Origin: Porpolomopsis calyptriformis
Taxonomy: Eukaryota > Basidiomycota > Agaricomycetes > Agaricales > Hygrophoraceae
Length of the DNA stretch: 64,000 bases
Assembly: GCA_951640195.1 (NCBI GenBank)
Contig: OX621176.1
Coordinates: forward strand, 1,359,105 to 1,423,104
Direction: 5' to 3'
This document shows, one piece after another, positions 1 through 11,864 of this stretch (its first letter is position 1; each line of letters begins with the position of its first letter). The notes under the pieces were generated by a model. It was not told the origin of the DNA. It ran no database searches and saw nothing but the letters and a program-made list of their open reading frames with translations. The position numbers and the translations under genes are program-made.

Positions 1-12
1 GCATCTTTTACC

Positions 13-1472
13 ATGCCAGCTCGGTATCTGACTGACGATGAGCCCCCCGAGATTCTCAAAGTGTGCTTCTCGATTAGGATCACTCCCGTTACGATTCATC
101 TTGTCAAAGATGTTGGGCCACTCGGAAATCTATTTAGCGCAAATCTAATGGACGAATACCATGTCCATGTCCTGCCCGAACTTCCTGCGCCTTCCAGGAT
201 GTCCGAAATACCTTCCTCAAACCATACTAGGAGTATTCTCCCTCAGATCGGGGAATCTTGCGCTGCAGTAGTCAAACTGGATGAAAAATGCAAGTTGGTT
301 GCGTCTTTGACTTGCAGGATACTTGTTGAAAACGAAGCACCCAAACATCTATTCACGTCGGGGGCTACGCCACAGGTCGCACAAGTGTCGCCGTGTGTGA
401 TGAGACTCACTCTCGGCACACACACTCAAGATGTGGTCTATCCCTTCCCTATTATCGGATCACAATACACGCTTCGCCTTGCCAGGAAATCGTTGTACAT
501 CGAGGCAAGTTACCATATACTTCTCAATGACTACATTTCAAATGTTAGCCCCTCCAGATCGTTGTCCCAGTTTCTGGGCCGTTCAAGCCTGATGGTATGA
601 AGCTTAATCCATTCCCTGTAATGGGTGCAAGGAGAGCTTATAGCCCATGGAACATCCACCGTGTAAACTTGTCCTGCCTTCCATCGCTGGATCTCGATGG
701 GAAGAATTTAGGCAAATGGATGAACACTCACGTCAGCTCTATGATGTCCGACCACGAACGTTCCCTTGTAAAAAATGACCATGAGGATACTCTTTTGTTT
801 GTCAAAGACACCCTGCACTCCATCCTTATTCGATCTGCGGGCCTACAACGCGGTTCTGCGAAACGAGTTTTTGCTTTGCTTGACAAAGCTAACAAAAATT
901 GCGATACTGTGTTCTTTATCAGTGGACTGAAGTTTGACCTGCAAGCTCACACCATCATCGGTGATGGTTACGTCCTCCCACTCACCGACACGATCATGCC
1001 GAAGATCAACCATAACTTTGGCAAGCTCTTGTCCACGGAAGTTGTACACATCCCAATTTACAAAGGTGAAGTGCAGGCATGGAAACAGCTGTTGCCAGCA
1101 TTCGCTGAGCGATGTCGATCGACTTGGCAACACGGGAATAACTGCGAGTATGAGTCCCATGGCAAAATTCCGCTCATGGATATGGACCCGTTGTGCAGCT
1201 GCGGGAGAGGGAAAGATGTTGACGGTATGTCTGCAGTGGCCTCATGGAAGGAATTCGCACCATACGTGACAAGAGTGGCCTTGTCCCCGTTGTTCGCGGT
1301 GTCATACTTGGAGACTATTATTCCTCGTTCGGGATCGAGGTGTCATGTGTGCCGTAGGGAAGGCAACCCGAAGCTACTGCAATGCAGGCAGTGCAAGCGG
1401 GTGCGGTACTGCTCTAAAGAATGTCAGACGAAGGATTGGGGACATCATAAATTGAGCTGCAAGTCGTCTTGA
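13..1472 (+). CDS. MYND zinc-finger protein, possibly 5'-partial
   Basis: The C-terminus is a clear MYND finger (about positions 1338-1463): CHVC, then CRQC, then CSKEC, then an HHKLSC ending, giving the C2-C2-C2-HC zinc ligands. MYND fingers bind proline-rich peptides; the fungal family with a long N-terminal region and a C-terminal MYND finger is of unknown function. Two open stretches join if an intron at 509-570 (GT...CAG, 62 nt) is removed; this keeps phase and reads ISGPFKPDGMKLNPF across the join. The frame is also open from base 1 to the ATG at 13, so the true start may lie outside the window. Function is inferred from the finger only. Confidence 0.8.
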
Positions 1473-1657
1473 TCAGCGTTGTATCTCCCACAGAATGACT
1501 TGATTTTTCATTTCCGCCATGTATCATTTTGCTGTACATCTTTCTTGATCTCGCCTTCAGTAGTCACAAGAACGACAATTTTTGCCTGACTTGATGTAAG
1601 AACGGCTACAACTCAGATTCGAAGAACATAAATGGCCTTGATAACTTCACATTTCTT

Positions 1658-4600
1658 CTAAACTCTCTCAAAAACATACAGATACGCCAACCGTTTGAGC
1701 TCCATTATACTTTCCCTCTCGGCCTTCACCACCTTCTCATCATTGAACAACACCCAGTCCTCCCCGAGCCGCACATGTGCAACATAGTGCCCAGAATGTA
1801 CCGATGGACCTTTGTGGGAGATGAAAGCCTTAAGTCTGTACCGCGCCGGGAACTCTTTCGTCCCACCGACGTCCACATTTGCTTGAACAGGAACGTTGTT
1901 TTCTTCTCCAGAATCGTCAGGATGGCTGAACAACCATTCAACAGCTCTCTCCGCATCGCCAGACTATGGAAACCATCAGCCGAGTCAAACGACTTCGGCA
2001 ACAAAACAGAATCAACACCAACCGTCTCGCGAAGTGCCTTGCGTGCTTGTGCCGTTGTGAATCCCATATCGGCCAACATCCCAATCCGTTCTGCATTCGG
2101 CTCGGGCCCGCTATTTGTCGCAAGCTGAATAGGAGTGTCGATATCTATACACGCGTGTATAGTCGCAGAAGTCGACGAAGGACAAAAAGGCAGAACGTAC
2201 CTGGATCATCCATGTGTGCAAACAGCCACTCCGTCGCGGCCGTCGCATCACTTCCATTTCCAGTGGATAAAAGTGCTTTTTGGCAACGAATCATTGGGAA
2301 CCCCATCCCTTCCAGTTGTGCCATAACCCCCGCGTCGAAGGTAGGCAAAACTATCCCAGAAGCTACGATGCGGGTGAGTGTGATGTAAGTAGAGGGAAAG
2401 ATAGATAAAGCCAAACCGGGACTGCCGTCGTCTGGAAGTTCAGTCTCGCTCGCTTGAAGCCCATGTCCGATGTACTCGTCAAGGACGACTTCATTTAAAG
2501 GCGGTAGTATTAGAGGTATATCTGCATGTGCGAAAACATAATACGTTCCATAAGAACAGTCAATGTCAGCCCGTAGAATTCGTCGAACTGGCACCCACCC
2601 AGTTTCATAGGGACCCAATTCACCAGATGGAATTTTTTGGCATGGACAACGAGGACGTCAGGAACTGTTGAGAATCTTAATTGCCTAAAGAAATCGGTAA
2701 CACTTGTAACACGTGTCTAATATGATAATGAATAGGAAGACTTACTTGGCAGCAATGACGTTTCGTCCACAGAACGGACACTCATACTCCAATGCCTCGG
2801 GCGCCGTAAGTGCATCCAAGCACGTCTTAAGGCTAACGTCTTCCCATTCCTTTTTCTCTTGGTCCACTGTAGGTGTCTTCTCGTAGGCGGGCAATGAAAT
2901 GCTGACAACATCCATTTTATCGACCCTGTACCTCACCCGTTTGCACTCGCCACATTGCAGCCTTTGCTCCATTCCAAACGCAAAAACCTCAGTTGGCTCC
3001 TTTCCTATCCAATTACGCCAGTGAAACGAAATATGATTAACACACTCGTGAATGAGAACTTATATGAAGAAAAGCGCACCTGAAATGCCTGCCCTCTTGG
3101 CGTCTCTCCTCAAGACCTCCATCAAATGTGTCAAGAACTCCTCCGAGTCCTGCTGCTTCATCGTGGCAAACTCTACATGATCTTTGCCGACAAGGGCCTT
3201 AAATCCAACGGGCCTCAGCCCTTTCTGGAAGATCACGTCAGGTTTCGCTGTTCCTTCAATCTCGGAATGACGGTGGACATCAGATGACGGCCGTGAATAA
3301 CGTCCAGAGAGTAGTCCGTCGGCCATTTTCCGCATCTGGCACTCCAGGCAATCCGCCGGAGGGGGTGCGGTGCACGCTTCTGCATGCGTTGTTACTCTTG
3401 AGGGTGTAGTCGAAGAGTAGTATCGTGCTTGGAAGGCCGGGAGGGCAAAAAGTGTTTGGAGGACGGAGGCCATGTAACAGCTGTCAGGTGTTAGCTGATA
3501 CATATGTGGTAGAGTGATGAAGAAAGCGCACCTGTTTCCGAGATTCGACAGACCCGTCAAGCCAGGGCCAAACATTGGATCTAGAGCTTTTCCATCTTCA
3601 CCAACAAGAGAAAATTGGTATTTGAGGTTGTGATCGATGTTCTAAAAGGCGTGATCTGAGTTAGCAAGGAGCAGAGATATCGAACATGACGGTCGTGGCG
3701 GAAACGAATGTGAAGCGGCAAGGGTGGATTGACAAAGTGACAAACGCAACCCACCAGTTCAGTCATACTTTTCTCGGTCTTGCTCAACGTTTCCACATTG
3801 ATCCCAAAATGGGACAAATGAAAAGCAAGCTCGGGATCTAATTTCGTATCTTTGCAAGTGTAGCAATAGATATCTACCTCCAGTAACATCACAGATGAAT
3901 ATATCAATTCATTCATGACGAAGGAAGATAACGCACCGGCATTGCCCTCAGGTGTGATGGTCCCCAACTTGACGCTAATACAGTGTCCAGTCTCTTCAAA
4001 ATGCTGCAATCCATGGCTATTGCCATTTGCTCCCCCGAATTGCTTGCGCCCACACCCAAGGGAGCCGCAAGTCATACAAAGCCACAAGTTTTCTTTTAAT
4101 TCGCATTTCCCGCAATGCGCCAGCTCTGATCCATTCCGCGACATCAGTCGAAATACATCAGGAGTTCAATAGACGGAGACAACATACCAGAAGTTGGGAT
4201 ATGGCCCGTGTCAGATTGTTGGAGAGTCAACGTGTGTTCGCATGCTACGGTTTCTTCTTCCCAAGCTTTGACCTCAGATTGTCGGGCAGAGGACATTGAT
4301 TTCATGATTCCATCTATTAATGATGCAACGTGTTGCGCTAGAGTGGAATTCGAGGGTGTGGGGATAACGGTGAGACCACTTTGCGGATCACATTTCCAGC
4401 ATCGTAGCGCGGTGGCGGTGTCGTACTTGTCCTCCTCGCGTTCTTCGACGATGGCCAGTTTCGTCATCTTGGCTGGGGGCTCTTCGTCTTCTGTCTGTAT
4501 GGTCAGTGGTGTAACAGTTAGCGACGGCGGAAAATCGATCAAAAAGAATGCTATTGAGTACTGACCCGTTGAGTGGAAGGCTTGCGTTTGCGCTGGACGT

Positions 4601-4867
4601 TCACGGTAAACGAGTGTCCAAATTTCTCGACATGAGTCCTGGCGTGGTGTCTTTCTTCGCCGAGACATCCGCCGTTGAAGCACGCCAGACATACATCGAT
4701 GCCAAGTGGCTCATCCTATCGACAATCGGCTCAGGGCTAGAATCTGAAACTTGGAAGTAACTTGCCTGATCATCAAAACATTGCGTACACTCTTCACGGT
4801 GGACCGATTGAGAGAGCTTTGGTGGTTGTAAGCGCGTCAGTTCCTGGAGGTGATTGCAGCTTGCCAT
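1658..4867 (-). CDS. UBP14: Ubiquitin C-terminal hydrolase, UBP14/USP5 (isopeptidase T) type
   Basis: Multi-exon cysteine protease that disassembles free ubiquitin chains to recycle monomer. In order on the minus strand: a variant zinc finger (HREECTQCFDDQ, then IDVCLACFNGGC); the ZnF-UBP domain (CGKCELKENLWLCMTCG) that recognises the free ubiquitin C-terminus; the Cys box GLSNLGN|SCYMASVLQTLF, with an intron splitting the Ser codon before the catalytic Cys; two UBA domains (LEGMGF and LADMGF, about 2330-2200 and 2080-1930); and the His box SVHSGHYVAHVR followed by WVLFNDEKV near the end. ATG 4867 is chosen because it gives MASCNHLQEL, matching the family N-terminus, and the upstream GTG is not a start. 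The first intron has a GC donor. Gene and length fit the family well; inner exon edges are approximate. Confidence 0.93.
4716..4765 (-). other. GC-AG intron 1 of UBP14
   Basis: The donor reads CAG|GCAAGT and the acceptor GATAG|GATGAG on the minus strand (50 nt). Splicing here joins CFDDQ to DEPLGIDVC in phase 0, which is how this family reads. There is no GT donor nearby that keeps the frame. CAG|GCAAGT is the textbook strong context that compensates for a GC donor. Confidence 0.82.
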
Positions 4868-5010
4868 CCTTCTCACACCTTATCTAATCATTTTGACTTA
4901 CGTCAACTCATATGGGGGAGCCTCCTTGAGGTCATGATATACAAAGTTACCTACTTTACAAACACAGCCAAGAATTGGCGTATAACAGGATAACTTCTTG
5001 CTTACAGATA

Positions 5011-6206
5011 TCAAAGTTTGGCAGGGATCTTCTGTATCGATGCAAACCTGGGTTGTTTCTTCGTCTTGAAGGCTTTGACGCATTCGCTCCAATCCTGGAA
5101 TAAGTATAGTTAACCACACAGAGCCGCATGTAATATCTGTGATCATTCTTGCCTTTGACTGTAATGCTGCTGCGTTCCAGGTGGCCGTGTATTCCAAATT
5201 CTCTGCAACACTAGCAGTGATAAAGTGAGTAAAGCGGAGCGGGGATCTCCGCGTGTGGGACTGCGGACCACTTACGAGTGATCCCGTGCATGAGTTATCA
5301 GGTGTTTTGTTCCCACTACTGCGATGGGACTCTTGGAGGCGATAACTTTCGCGAGCTCCAAAGCTGATTCGACCACCTCGTCTTTTCCCCCTTCGACCAC
5401 CTTTGAGACGAGCCCAAGCTTTTCGGCTGTGGCGGCGGGGAACGTCCGTGCAGTGTAAGCCAGTTCACGGACGAGAGAATGGTTGCCGGTTATTTTCGGC
5501 AAGAAAGCAAGAGTGCCGATGTCGGCTGCCAAGCCAACGTCAACTTCCTGTGTTTTGTCAATTTATTTATCCAATGCATTTTGTTTTTTTGAGAAATGCG
5601 AGACGGTGGGCACCTTGATACAGAAGGTGGCATCAGAGGAGGCGTAGCGGATGTCGCAATAAGATATCATATCGATACCGAGCCCGATGACTGGGCCGTG
5701 GACGGCGGCGATCACGGGAAACGGACAACGTTCTGGAGCGCCGATGGCGTACTGGAAAAGGCCTAGCATCCTGCGGATGCCAAAAGCCATTCTTGCAGGC
5801 TCCGGGTGTATGTCATTCCAAGAACCTGCCTCAGCAACTGACAGGGCAAATCAGTTAGACGTGTATTGAACAGGTAGAGAGAATTACGATCTAGTCCTGC
5901 GGTAAATATATCGGGCAAGCCTGAAGACAACACCACGGCGCGAACATCTGGTCCTTCGTCGATTAGCCTTTGGAAGAGTTTGCCGTAATCTGTCCAGAAT
6001 CTGGAAACGAACAAAATGTTCGCACTTGGTACCTAACCAAGTTGCAAGAGTCTTACTCCTTTGAGAATGCGTTCAATGGTTGACTGTGATTGGCCATAAG
6101 GAAGTGCACACCAGATGATACCGAAAACATACCGAGTTAGCTGGATATGCAGGACATGAGGTGAAGGCACCGAGACGTGAAGCCACTTTGTCGAATACCG
6201 GGACAT
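5011..6206 (-). CDS. ECH1: Peroxisomal delta3,5-delta2,4-dienoyl-CoA isomerase (enoyl-CoA hydratase family)
   Basis: Crotonase-fold enzyme that moves double bonds during beta-oxidation of unsaturated fatty acids. My exon model is 6206-6133, 6083-6057, 6000-5888, 5837-5614, 5547-5276, 5210-5153 and 5094-5011, a total of 852 nt or 283 residues with every phase closing. Exon 2 is a 27-nt microexon (QPLNAFSKE). The oxyanion-hole loops are VVLSSGLPDIFTAGLD and HGPVIGLGID; the acidic residues expected for ECH1 sit in GLGID, IKEVD and GLAAD. The protein ends in ...KIPAKL, a PTS1 peroxisomal signal, reached only if a 58-nt GC-AG intron is removed. It is divergent from SSZ1 with a 51-bp gap. DCI1-like naming would also be possible. 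Confidence 0.9.
5095..5152 (-). other. GC-AG intron 6 of ECH1, controls the PTS1 ending
   Basis: The donor is AAG|GCAAGA and the acceptor TTCCAG|GATTGG (58 nt). Removal gives SKDWSECVKAF...IPAKL and a stop. Retention leaves an open frame that runs to a stop near 4898 and ends without AKL. The sequence therefore allows two C-termini, only one with a peroxisomal signal. Confidence 0.8.
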
Positions 6207-6257
6207 CTTCAATCGAATCCACGTGACAAAAATCAAAATCTTTTTTCAGAGTCGACC
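6207..6257. promoter_or_regulatory. 51-bp divergent spacer between ECH1 and SSZ1 start codons
   Basis: ECH1 (minus, ATG 6206) and SSZ1 (plus, ATG 6258) start 51 bp apart. Both starts are supported by family N-termini. Shared promoter and overlapping 5' leaders are inferred from the spacing; no TATA box stands out. Confidence 0.6.
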
Positions 6258-8361
6258 ATGGCCTTGCCGAATGGGACTGCAAGCGCATGTTCAGTACCCT
6301 CACCGGAGCATTCGTCTTTGCCCCCCGTCGTTGGTATAAACTTTGGAAACTCATACGCTTCCATAGCCGTTTTCACCAAAGTTAGTCGTTTTGAACCGAG
6401 TTCGACCCGTCTTCGTCAAGCTGACTGAGAGCGAACAGGAAGGTTTGGCAGAATGCATAGCCAACGAGGACGGAGAACGTCAGATTGCGTGTGCTATTTC
6501 GTTCCACGGAGAGGAAATCGTGAGTGTGCCACGAAACATCTTTCTGAAGACCCAGCGATGAACCATCATCTCTTCAGTATATTGGAAATCAAGCCAAGCA
6601 TCAACTCATCAAAAACTCCCAAAACACTATCATCGGATTTCGTAACCTGCTCGGTAAAAAGTGATTAGAGCCTTCGTTGTCTACATATCGATTTGAACCT
6701 TCCCTACGTATAGGTTCTCTGAAATCCCTAAAGACCAGCCAACCACCTCGGCGCCAGTCATTCAACACCCCGACCTTCCAGATGAACCGGCCTACAAGGT
6801 GGATGTCCTCCAACCCGCGCCTACCCCGCTGGCATCTACTACAGCCACTCATACCCCTGCGACCATGACCCCAGCGGCTTCCCAAGTGCCTACCCCACGC
6901 TCCGAGCCTATACCTAGTACTCGTATCATAACCGTCTCTGAAGTTACCGCGCTTTTCCTAAAGTCACTGGTTCAATCCGCGTCCGACTTCCTCGGTAAAC
7001 CCATTCTTGGTTGTGTCATTTCCGTTCCATCTTCCTTCACTGAAACCCAAAGATCGGAATTGATCAAGGCTGCTGAAGATGCCGGCGTGCATGTCCTGCA
7101 GCTCGTAGATGAGGCGGGCCTTGTCGGCGCCGTGACTATGACAGACCTTTGGATGAATGAAACAGATCTGCAGCCCGATCGCACGCAGCTTATAGTCGAC
7201 CTCGGCGCATCCTCGCTGGCGCTCAACCTCCTCTCCATACGCGACGGTCTCGCTCACGTCCTCGCCTCATCCATCCACACGGATATCGCAGGTAACCAAA
7301 TTGATGACAAACTCATCAAATTCTTCGCAAAGGAGTTTACCAAGAAAACCAAGACGCCTCTCACAGTTTGCCCCGCGAGAAGCGCAGCCGACCAGCGCGC
7401 CGAGGTGAAATTGCGGCTAGCTGTGGAACACACCAAACGTACCCTTTCTGCCTCTCCAGGCGCGGCGACGTGTTCTGTAGAATCGTTGATAGATGGACTG
7501 GACTTTACGGGATCCATCAACCGCATGCGCTTCGACATGGAGGCACGCCCGATATACGCAGCCGTAGCAGCACAAGTGCGAGCGTTGCTTGCCGAGGCGA
7601 ATGTTGACGCTCACCATGTGGATGAGATCGTTTACGTGGGCGGTTCGACATGTCTCCCCGGACTTGATGAGCATTTGGGGCTGGAGGGCGGCTTTAGCGA
7701 GCTTGTGAAAACGCCGTTCAGTTTGGGCACGATTGTCGGTGGAGGTGTGGGTGATCCTACTGAAATCCTAGCGCGTGGGTGTGCGCTACAGGCGGAATTG
7801 TTATTCTCGCTTGGGCCAGAGGATAAGGAAGTGCAGAAGGCGTTTGAAAATGGGAGTCAATGGAGCAGGGTGAACGTGAGCGGACGTACGGTTGGGTTGT
7901 TGTTCCCTGGACCGAGCCTGATTGTGGATGAATTTGGGTTGGGGGGGAGCTGGATTCCAGTCCTGTTAAAGGAAACGGGCCTTCCTGCCAGGCGTAGAGT
8001 TGCCTTTGACGTTGCGCTTTCGGAAGGGAGCAAGAGGATTGGTATGGAGGTTTGGGAAGTTTCAGAGGGTATTAGAACGGCGAAAGTGGCGATTCCTAAG
8101 GCGGAACTATCAGATTCGGAGCAGGACGAAGGGGAAGAGGAGGGGGAAGAAGAAGAAGAGGAGGAAGTGAAGTACAAAACTATAACGAAAGAACGGCTTC
8201 TGGGAAGTGTGGAACTCAAAGCCAAGGCGGGGGTAAAAACCAAGGGACATTGGGATACCAAGATAGAGGTGGAGCTTGTGGCGACTACGGATGGGGGCAT
8301 ACGTGTGTCCGTTCAAGAGATGGGACGAGGAGGAGCAGTAGAAGAACTGGTGATCGGATAG
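6258..8361 (+). CDS. SSZ1: Ssz1-type Hsp70, ribosome-associated complex subunit
   Basis: Atypical Hsp70 that, with the J-protein Zuo1, forms the ribosome-associated complex helping nascent chains fold. Exons 6258-6380, 6439-6519, 6578-6660 and 6714-8361 give 1935 nt (644 residues) with all phases closing; the third donor is AAAAA|GTGATT, giving NLLGKKFSEIP. N-terminal nucleotide-binding motif VVGINFGNSYASIAV, then GEEIYIGNQAKHQL and VIVDLGASSLAL-type phosphate loops (here LIVDLGASSLALNLL), and EIVYVGGSTCLPGLDEHL in the adenosine loop. The protein is longer than yeast Ssz1 because of a Pro/Thr/Ala-rich linker (about residues 108-145) and a Glu-rich run near residue 570 (positions 8120-8168). 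The substrate-binding domain is short, as usual for Ssz1. Confidence 0.9.
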
Positions 8362-8486
8362 TATATCACGTGATTATTAAAGTTAATGATCCGGTTAATT
8401 CCGAGACTCCGCTTTAAAACGTTAATTTGCGGAATTTTATTTTGTGGTCTTTTAACCGACACAATCAACGTATTCGAGTACTTGCG

Positions 8487-9949
8487 ATGTCTTCTAACGT
8501 TCCCATCTCAAGTTCAAATATCACGGCTCCTACGCCTCAGAATACTCCATTGACCCATGCACCCATCTCTGCCGGTTTATCGCGCCCAACTGTGCCCGAT
8601 ATCTCAGAAGATAATGAGGGTGAGGAAGCCAACGAGGAGGTCCCGAGGAGCGTACAGAGCGTGATGATGGGTTTAGTTCAGGGCAAACTAGCTGGACTCG
8701 TTGGGAAAAGTTCCGGCTACATCGAAAGCTTGCCTGTAGAAATCAAAAAAAGCATCGAGGCTCTAAAAGGCGTGCAGGTCAAGCACAACGAGCTCCAAAA
8801 CCAGTACAAGCGGGAATGTCTGGAATTGGAGAAAAAAGTAAGCCCGATCCCAGAGTTTTTCCTCTGCCGTTTGGTGACCCATCCGTTCGCTTAGTATCTT
8901 GAGCTTCAAAAACCTCTGTACGCACGCCGACATGCCATCATCACCGGGGCTTCTCAGCCTACACCAGAAGAAATCGCGGCTGGCGAGAAGCAGTCGTTGA
9001 AGGACGATCCTGACTATATCCCACTTCCAGAGGACGACAGTTCGGGCCCAATCCCTGAATTCTGGTTGACCGCTCTCCGTAATCACGTGGGATTATCAGA
9101 GCTCATCACAGACCGGGACGCTGCGGCGCTGAAACACCTTCTTGACATTCATATCTCATATCTCCCGGCTGATCCGAAGCCTGGTTTCAAGATCTCCTTT
9201 GTGTTTTCGCCCAACGAGTTTTTCGAGAACGAGGTGTTGGAGAAGACGTATCTGTATCAGGAGGAAGTCGGCTACTCTGGTGACTTTGTGTATGAGCGGG
9301 CGATCGGCACAGAGATCAATTGGAAGGAGGAGAAAGATTTGACGAAAGAGTTTGAAATCAAGAAACAACGGAACAAGAGTGAGAATTTGTTTGTGTTTAC
9401 GCCCCCCGCCCTTACTGAATTTACTCTTCAAAGACACGAACCGCACGCGTTTGGTACGCAAGGCTCATCCAACAGAGTCCTTTTTCAACTTTTTCACGCC
9501 ACCAATCCTCCCCGTCGACGAAGAGTTGGATATCGACAGCGATGAGTATGAGGAGATTGAGGAGAAACTTGAGATGGATTATCAAATCGGCGAAGATCTG
9601 AAGGAGAAGGTATTTACCTTCATTCTTAAGAGAACTCGTTGCATAAACTTTATTTTTTCTCAGATTATTCCTCGTGCGATAGATTATTTCACTGGAAAGG
9701 CATTGGAGTACGAGCCAATCGACGACTCTGACGAATTTGAGGATTTGGACGACGACGAGGAGGAAGAGCCATCGGATGACGACGTATGTGTGTGCTTTGC
9801 TCGCATCTGTCTTTCCACCTCGCTCACCCAGTTTTCAGGAATCTGAATCAGACGCAGATGTTCCCACCGGGCACCGTGGTCCGCCCAAAGGACGGCGTGG
9901 AGGAGCACCAGCGGGAGCGAACAAACCTGAGGAGTGCAAGCAGCAATGA
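8487..9949 (+). CDS. NAP1: Nucleosome assembly protein
   Basis: Histone H2A-H2B chaperone acting in nucleosome assembly and nuclear import. Exons 8487-8837, 8895-9378, 9434-9609, 9664-9783 and 9839-9949 give 1242 nt (413 residues), all in phase and close to the yeast length. The N-terminal helix reads QYKRECLELEKKYLELQKPL across the first intron. The core includes GIPEFW-like PIPEFWLTALRNH, the FVFSPNEFFENEVL strand and IKKQRNKNTNRTRLVRKAHP across intron 2. The acidic tail (DDEEEEPSDDD, ESESDAD) is typical. A Gly/Arg/Pro segment closes the protein. Start at 8487 is preferred over the earlier in-frame ATG at 8427, which adds an unrelated stretch. Confidence 0.93.
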
Positions 9950-10055
9950 TTTTCTTTAAAAACACGCATAAATAAAATAAAAATTTTATTAGACCACGTG
10001 ACAAATTACCGTCCTTTTCTTGGCTGGCCAACACCAGATTTCATGTACACCAGCA

Positions 10056-11022
10056 ATGGCCGAACTGGATATCATAGAGGGGTCCGCCCATGCCTTTTTT
10101 CAATCTTTCGCCATGATCATCGTCTCCGAACTCGGTGACAAAACATTTCTCATTGCCGCCATCCTTGCCATGCGACACTCTCGCCTCGTCGTATTCGCCG
10201 GGGCCTTTGGATCACTCCTCGTCATGTCCGTGCTTTCCGCCGCCATGGGTCGTCTTCTTCCCACGGTTATCCCAACCCAGTGGACACACGTCGCCGCCGC
10301 CATCCTGTTTCTCGTTTTCGGCACGAAGATGACGATCGAGGCGAGGCAGATGAAAGGCGGCGGGTACGAGAAGCTGCAGGAAGAGATGCGGGAGGTTGAG
10401 GAGGAGATCGAGGGTGATGAGGCTGAGCATGATGGAGCGGGCTCTCCCACGCCCTATCCCGATGTCATCCCTTTGGATGTGCTCGAAGAGGGAGGCCGAC
10501 CGGTTCGTACGCCCCGCTCTGGCACCTTCCCGTCGGCTTCGTGGTCGAGGCAGTCGGTGAGGGAAGGAGCTAGGAATTTTTGCAGTTTGATACTCGGGCC
10601 GGTGTTCGTTCAGGCGTTCGTTCTCACTTTCCTTGGCGAGTGGGGCGACCGCAGCCAGATCGCGACTATTGCTTTGGCTGCCGCCCATGTTTGTCCAATA
10701 GTATTGATTTTTAGTGACCTTGGCTGATTGGTCTTTTTCGTCCAGAACGTCTACCTGGTTACGCTCGGTACGATCGTCGGACATTCTTTCTGTACCGCTT
10801 TGGCGGTCATCGGAGGTCGATATATCTCTACTAAAATTTCGGTCAAGCATGGTTGGTGCCTCGTCTACATTTGCCATACCCGTCACTTACTTACGCTGCT
10901 CTCATTCAGTGACCTTGGGCGGAGCTGGACTTTTCCTTCTTTTCGGAATAATCTATTTGTACGAGGCATGGGCGATGATGACGGACATGGGACATTCATT
11001 GCCTATCACACCGGAAGAATGA
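10056..11022 (+). CDS. GDT1: Gdt1/TMEM165 (UPF0016) Golgi Mn2+/Ca2+ transporter
   Basis: Multi-pass membrane protein that supplies Mn2+ and Ca2+ to the Golgi for glycosylation. Both signature E-x-G-D motifs are present: VSELGDKTFL in the first half and GEWGDRSQIA in the second, each at the start of a helix hairpin. Exons 10056-10688, 10746-10851 and 10910-11022 total 852 nt (283 residues) in phase; intron 1 has a GTTTGT donor and the second join reads VKH|VTLGGAGLFLLFG. The central cytoplasmic loop is acidic, then Pro/Ser-rich. The protein begins MAELDIIEGSAHAFF without an evident cleavable signal; the first hydrophobic helix likely serves as signal anchor. Confidence 0.9.
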
Positions 11023-11385
11023 ACCTGCGAACGTTTTTCATGCCCGTTGGTTGGGTATTTATTTCTTTTATAATTCACGATACATAATGGGCTAGACATT
11101 AGAACGAATACGACCATGCCAAACTCATGCTGGCCATGGGTCCCGACGTGACGTTCAAAGTAGAAACAGAACGAGCGACTTTTCTAAGGGAATAAGGCGG
11201 CGAACTGACTATTTGAGTTTGGCAATCGATGTCGTAATAATATACCGACTGCGGCACAGCGCCTGTTCAAGTCCAACCAGCACCTTCCCGCCAGTCAGAC
11301 TCACCATCGACAACAAAAAATACCACCGTCTCCAAACTTCTTTGCGGGAATCATCGTCGTCGTCGTCGTCATCGCATAAATTACC
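11023..11385. other. Intergenic spacer with a GTC/TCG run
   Basis: No gene is visible. It should hold the 3' end of GDT1 and the 5' leader of the next gene. A short trinucleotide run of tcg/gtc units lies at about 11350-11375 just before the next start codon. Confidence 0.5.
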
Positions 11386-11793
11386 ATGGTCGATCATTCC
11401 AAAGATGACGAGGAGTCGTGGCAGGCAGCTTTGAAGGAATTGCAGCTCCAAGTCACCTTATATAAAGAGGAGAAACGCAAGCCTGAGAATGGGACGAGCC
11501 TGCAGCAGGCGGAGGGGAGACTCATCGAGGGCATGAAACGGGTCGGCGATAGCCATCCCGATCCCAAGATTCGGAACCATTGGGAGGAGCAAGCGCGGGC
11601 GTTCGAGGGTGCGAACGAGAAGGAAAAGGAAAACATCCTTCGAGAACTCGGCAGAGGTATTTTGATTCTGCTCGCTGTTCCTTTTGCGTTGGCCGCCGCC
11701 GTTATCTTTGGTGCCGGAGCGATCGTCTACGGTGTTGGTACCTTTATCAAAGGTTTGGGAAATCTGATGACGGGTGGGATGTTAGGATCGTGA
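11386..11793 (+). CDS. Small hypothetical membrane protein
   Basis: Single-exon 135-residue protein that I cannot place in a named family. The first 85 residues are charged and predicted helical (SWQAALKELQLQ, KEKENILRELGRG). Then comes a long hydrophobic, Gly/Ala-rich stretch (ILILLAVPFALAAAVIFGAG, continuing AIVYGVGTFIKGLG) that could form one helix or a tight hairpin, and a short tail LMTGGMLGS. The balance of a soluble N-terminal part and a Gly-rich C-terminal membrane part suggests a tail-anchored topology, but this is inference. ATG 11386 is the first in frame. Confidence 0.72.
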   Translation: MVDHSKDDEESWQAALKELQLQVTLYKEEKRKPENGTSLQQAEGRLIEGMKRVGDSHPDPKIRNHWEEQARAFEGANEKEKENILRELGRGILILLAVPFALAAAVIFGAGAIVYGVGTFIKGLGNLMTGGMLGS

Positions 11794-11864
11794 AGAAGCT
11801 GAATTTCTTGACCGTTGTATGTTTGTCAAACGTTTGCATAAAATCTAAACTACTTTTGCTGGAT

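Noticed and set aside
5272..5532. Two separate enoyl-CoA hydratase fragments suggesting a pseudogene
   Set aside because: All pieces join through introns of 48-66 nt with closed phases, giving one complete 283-residue enzyme.
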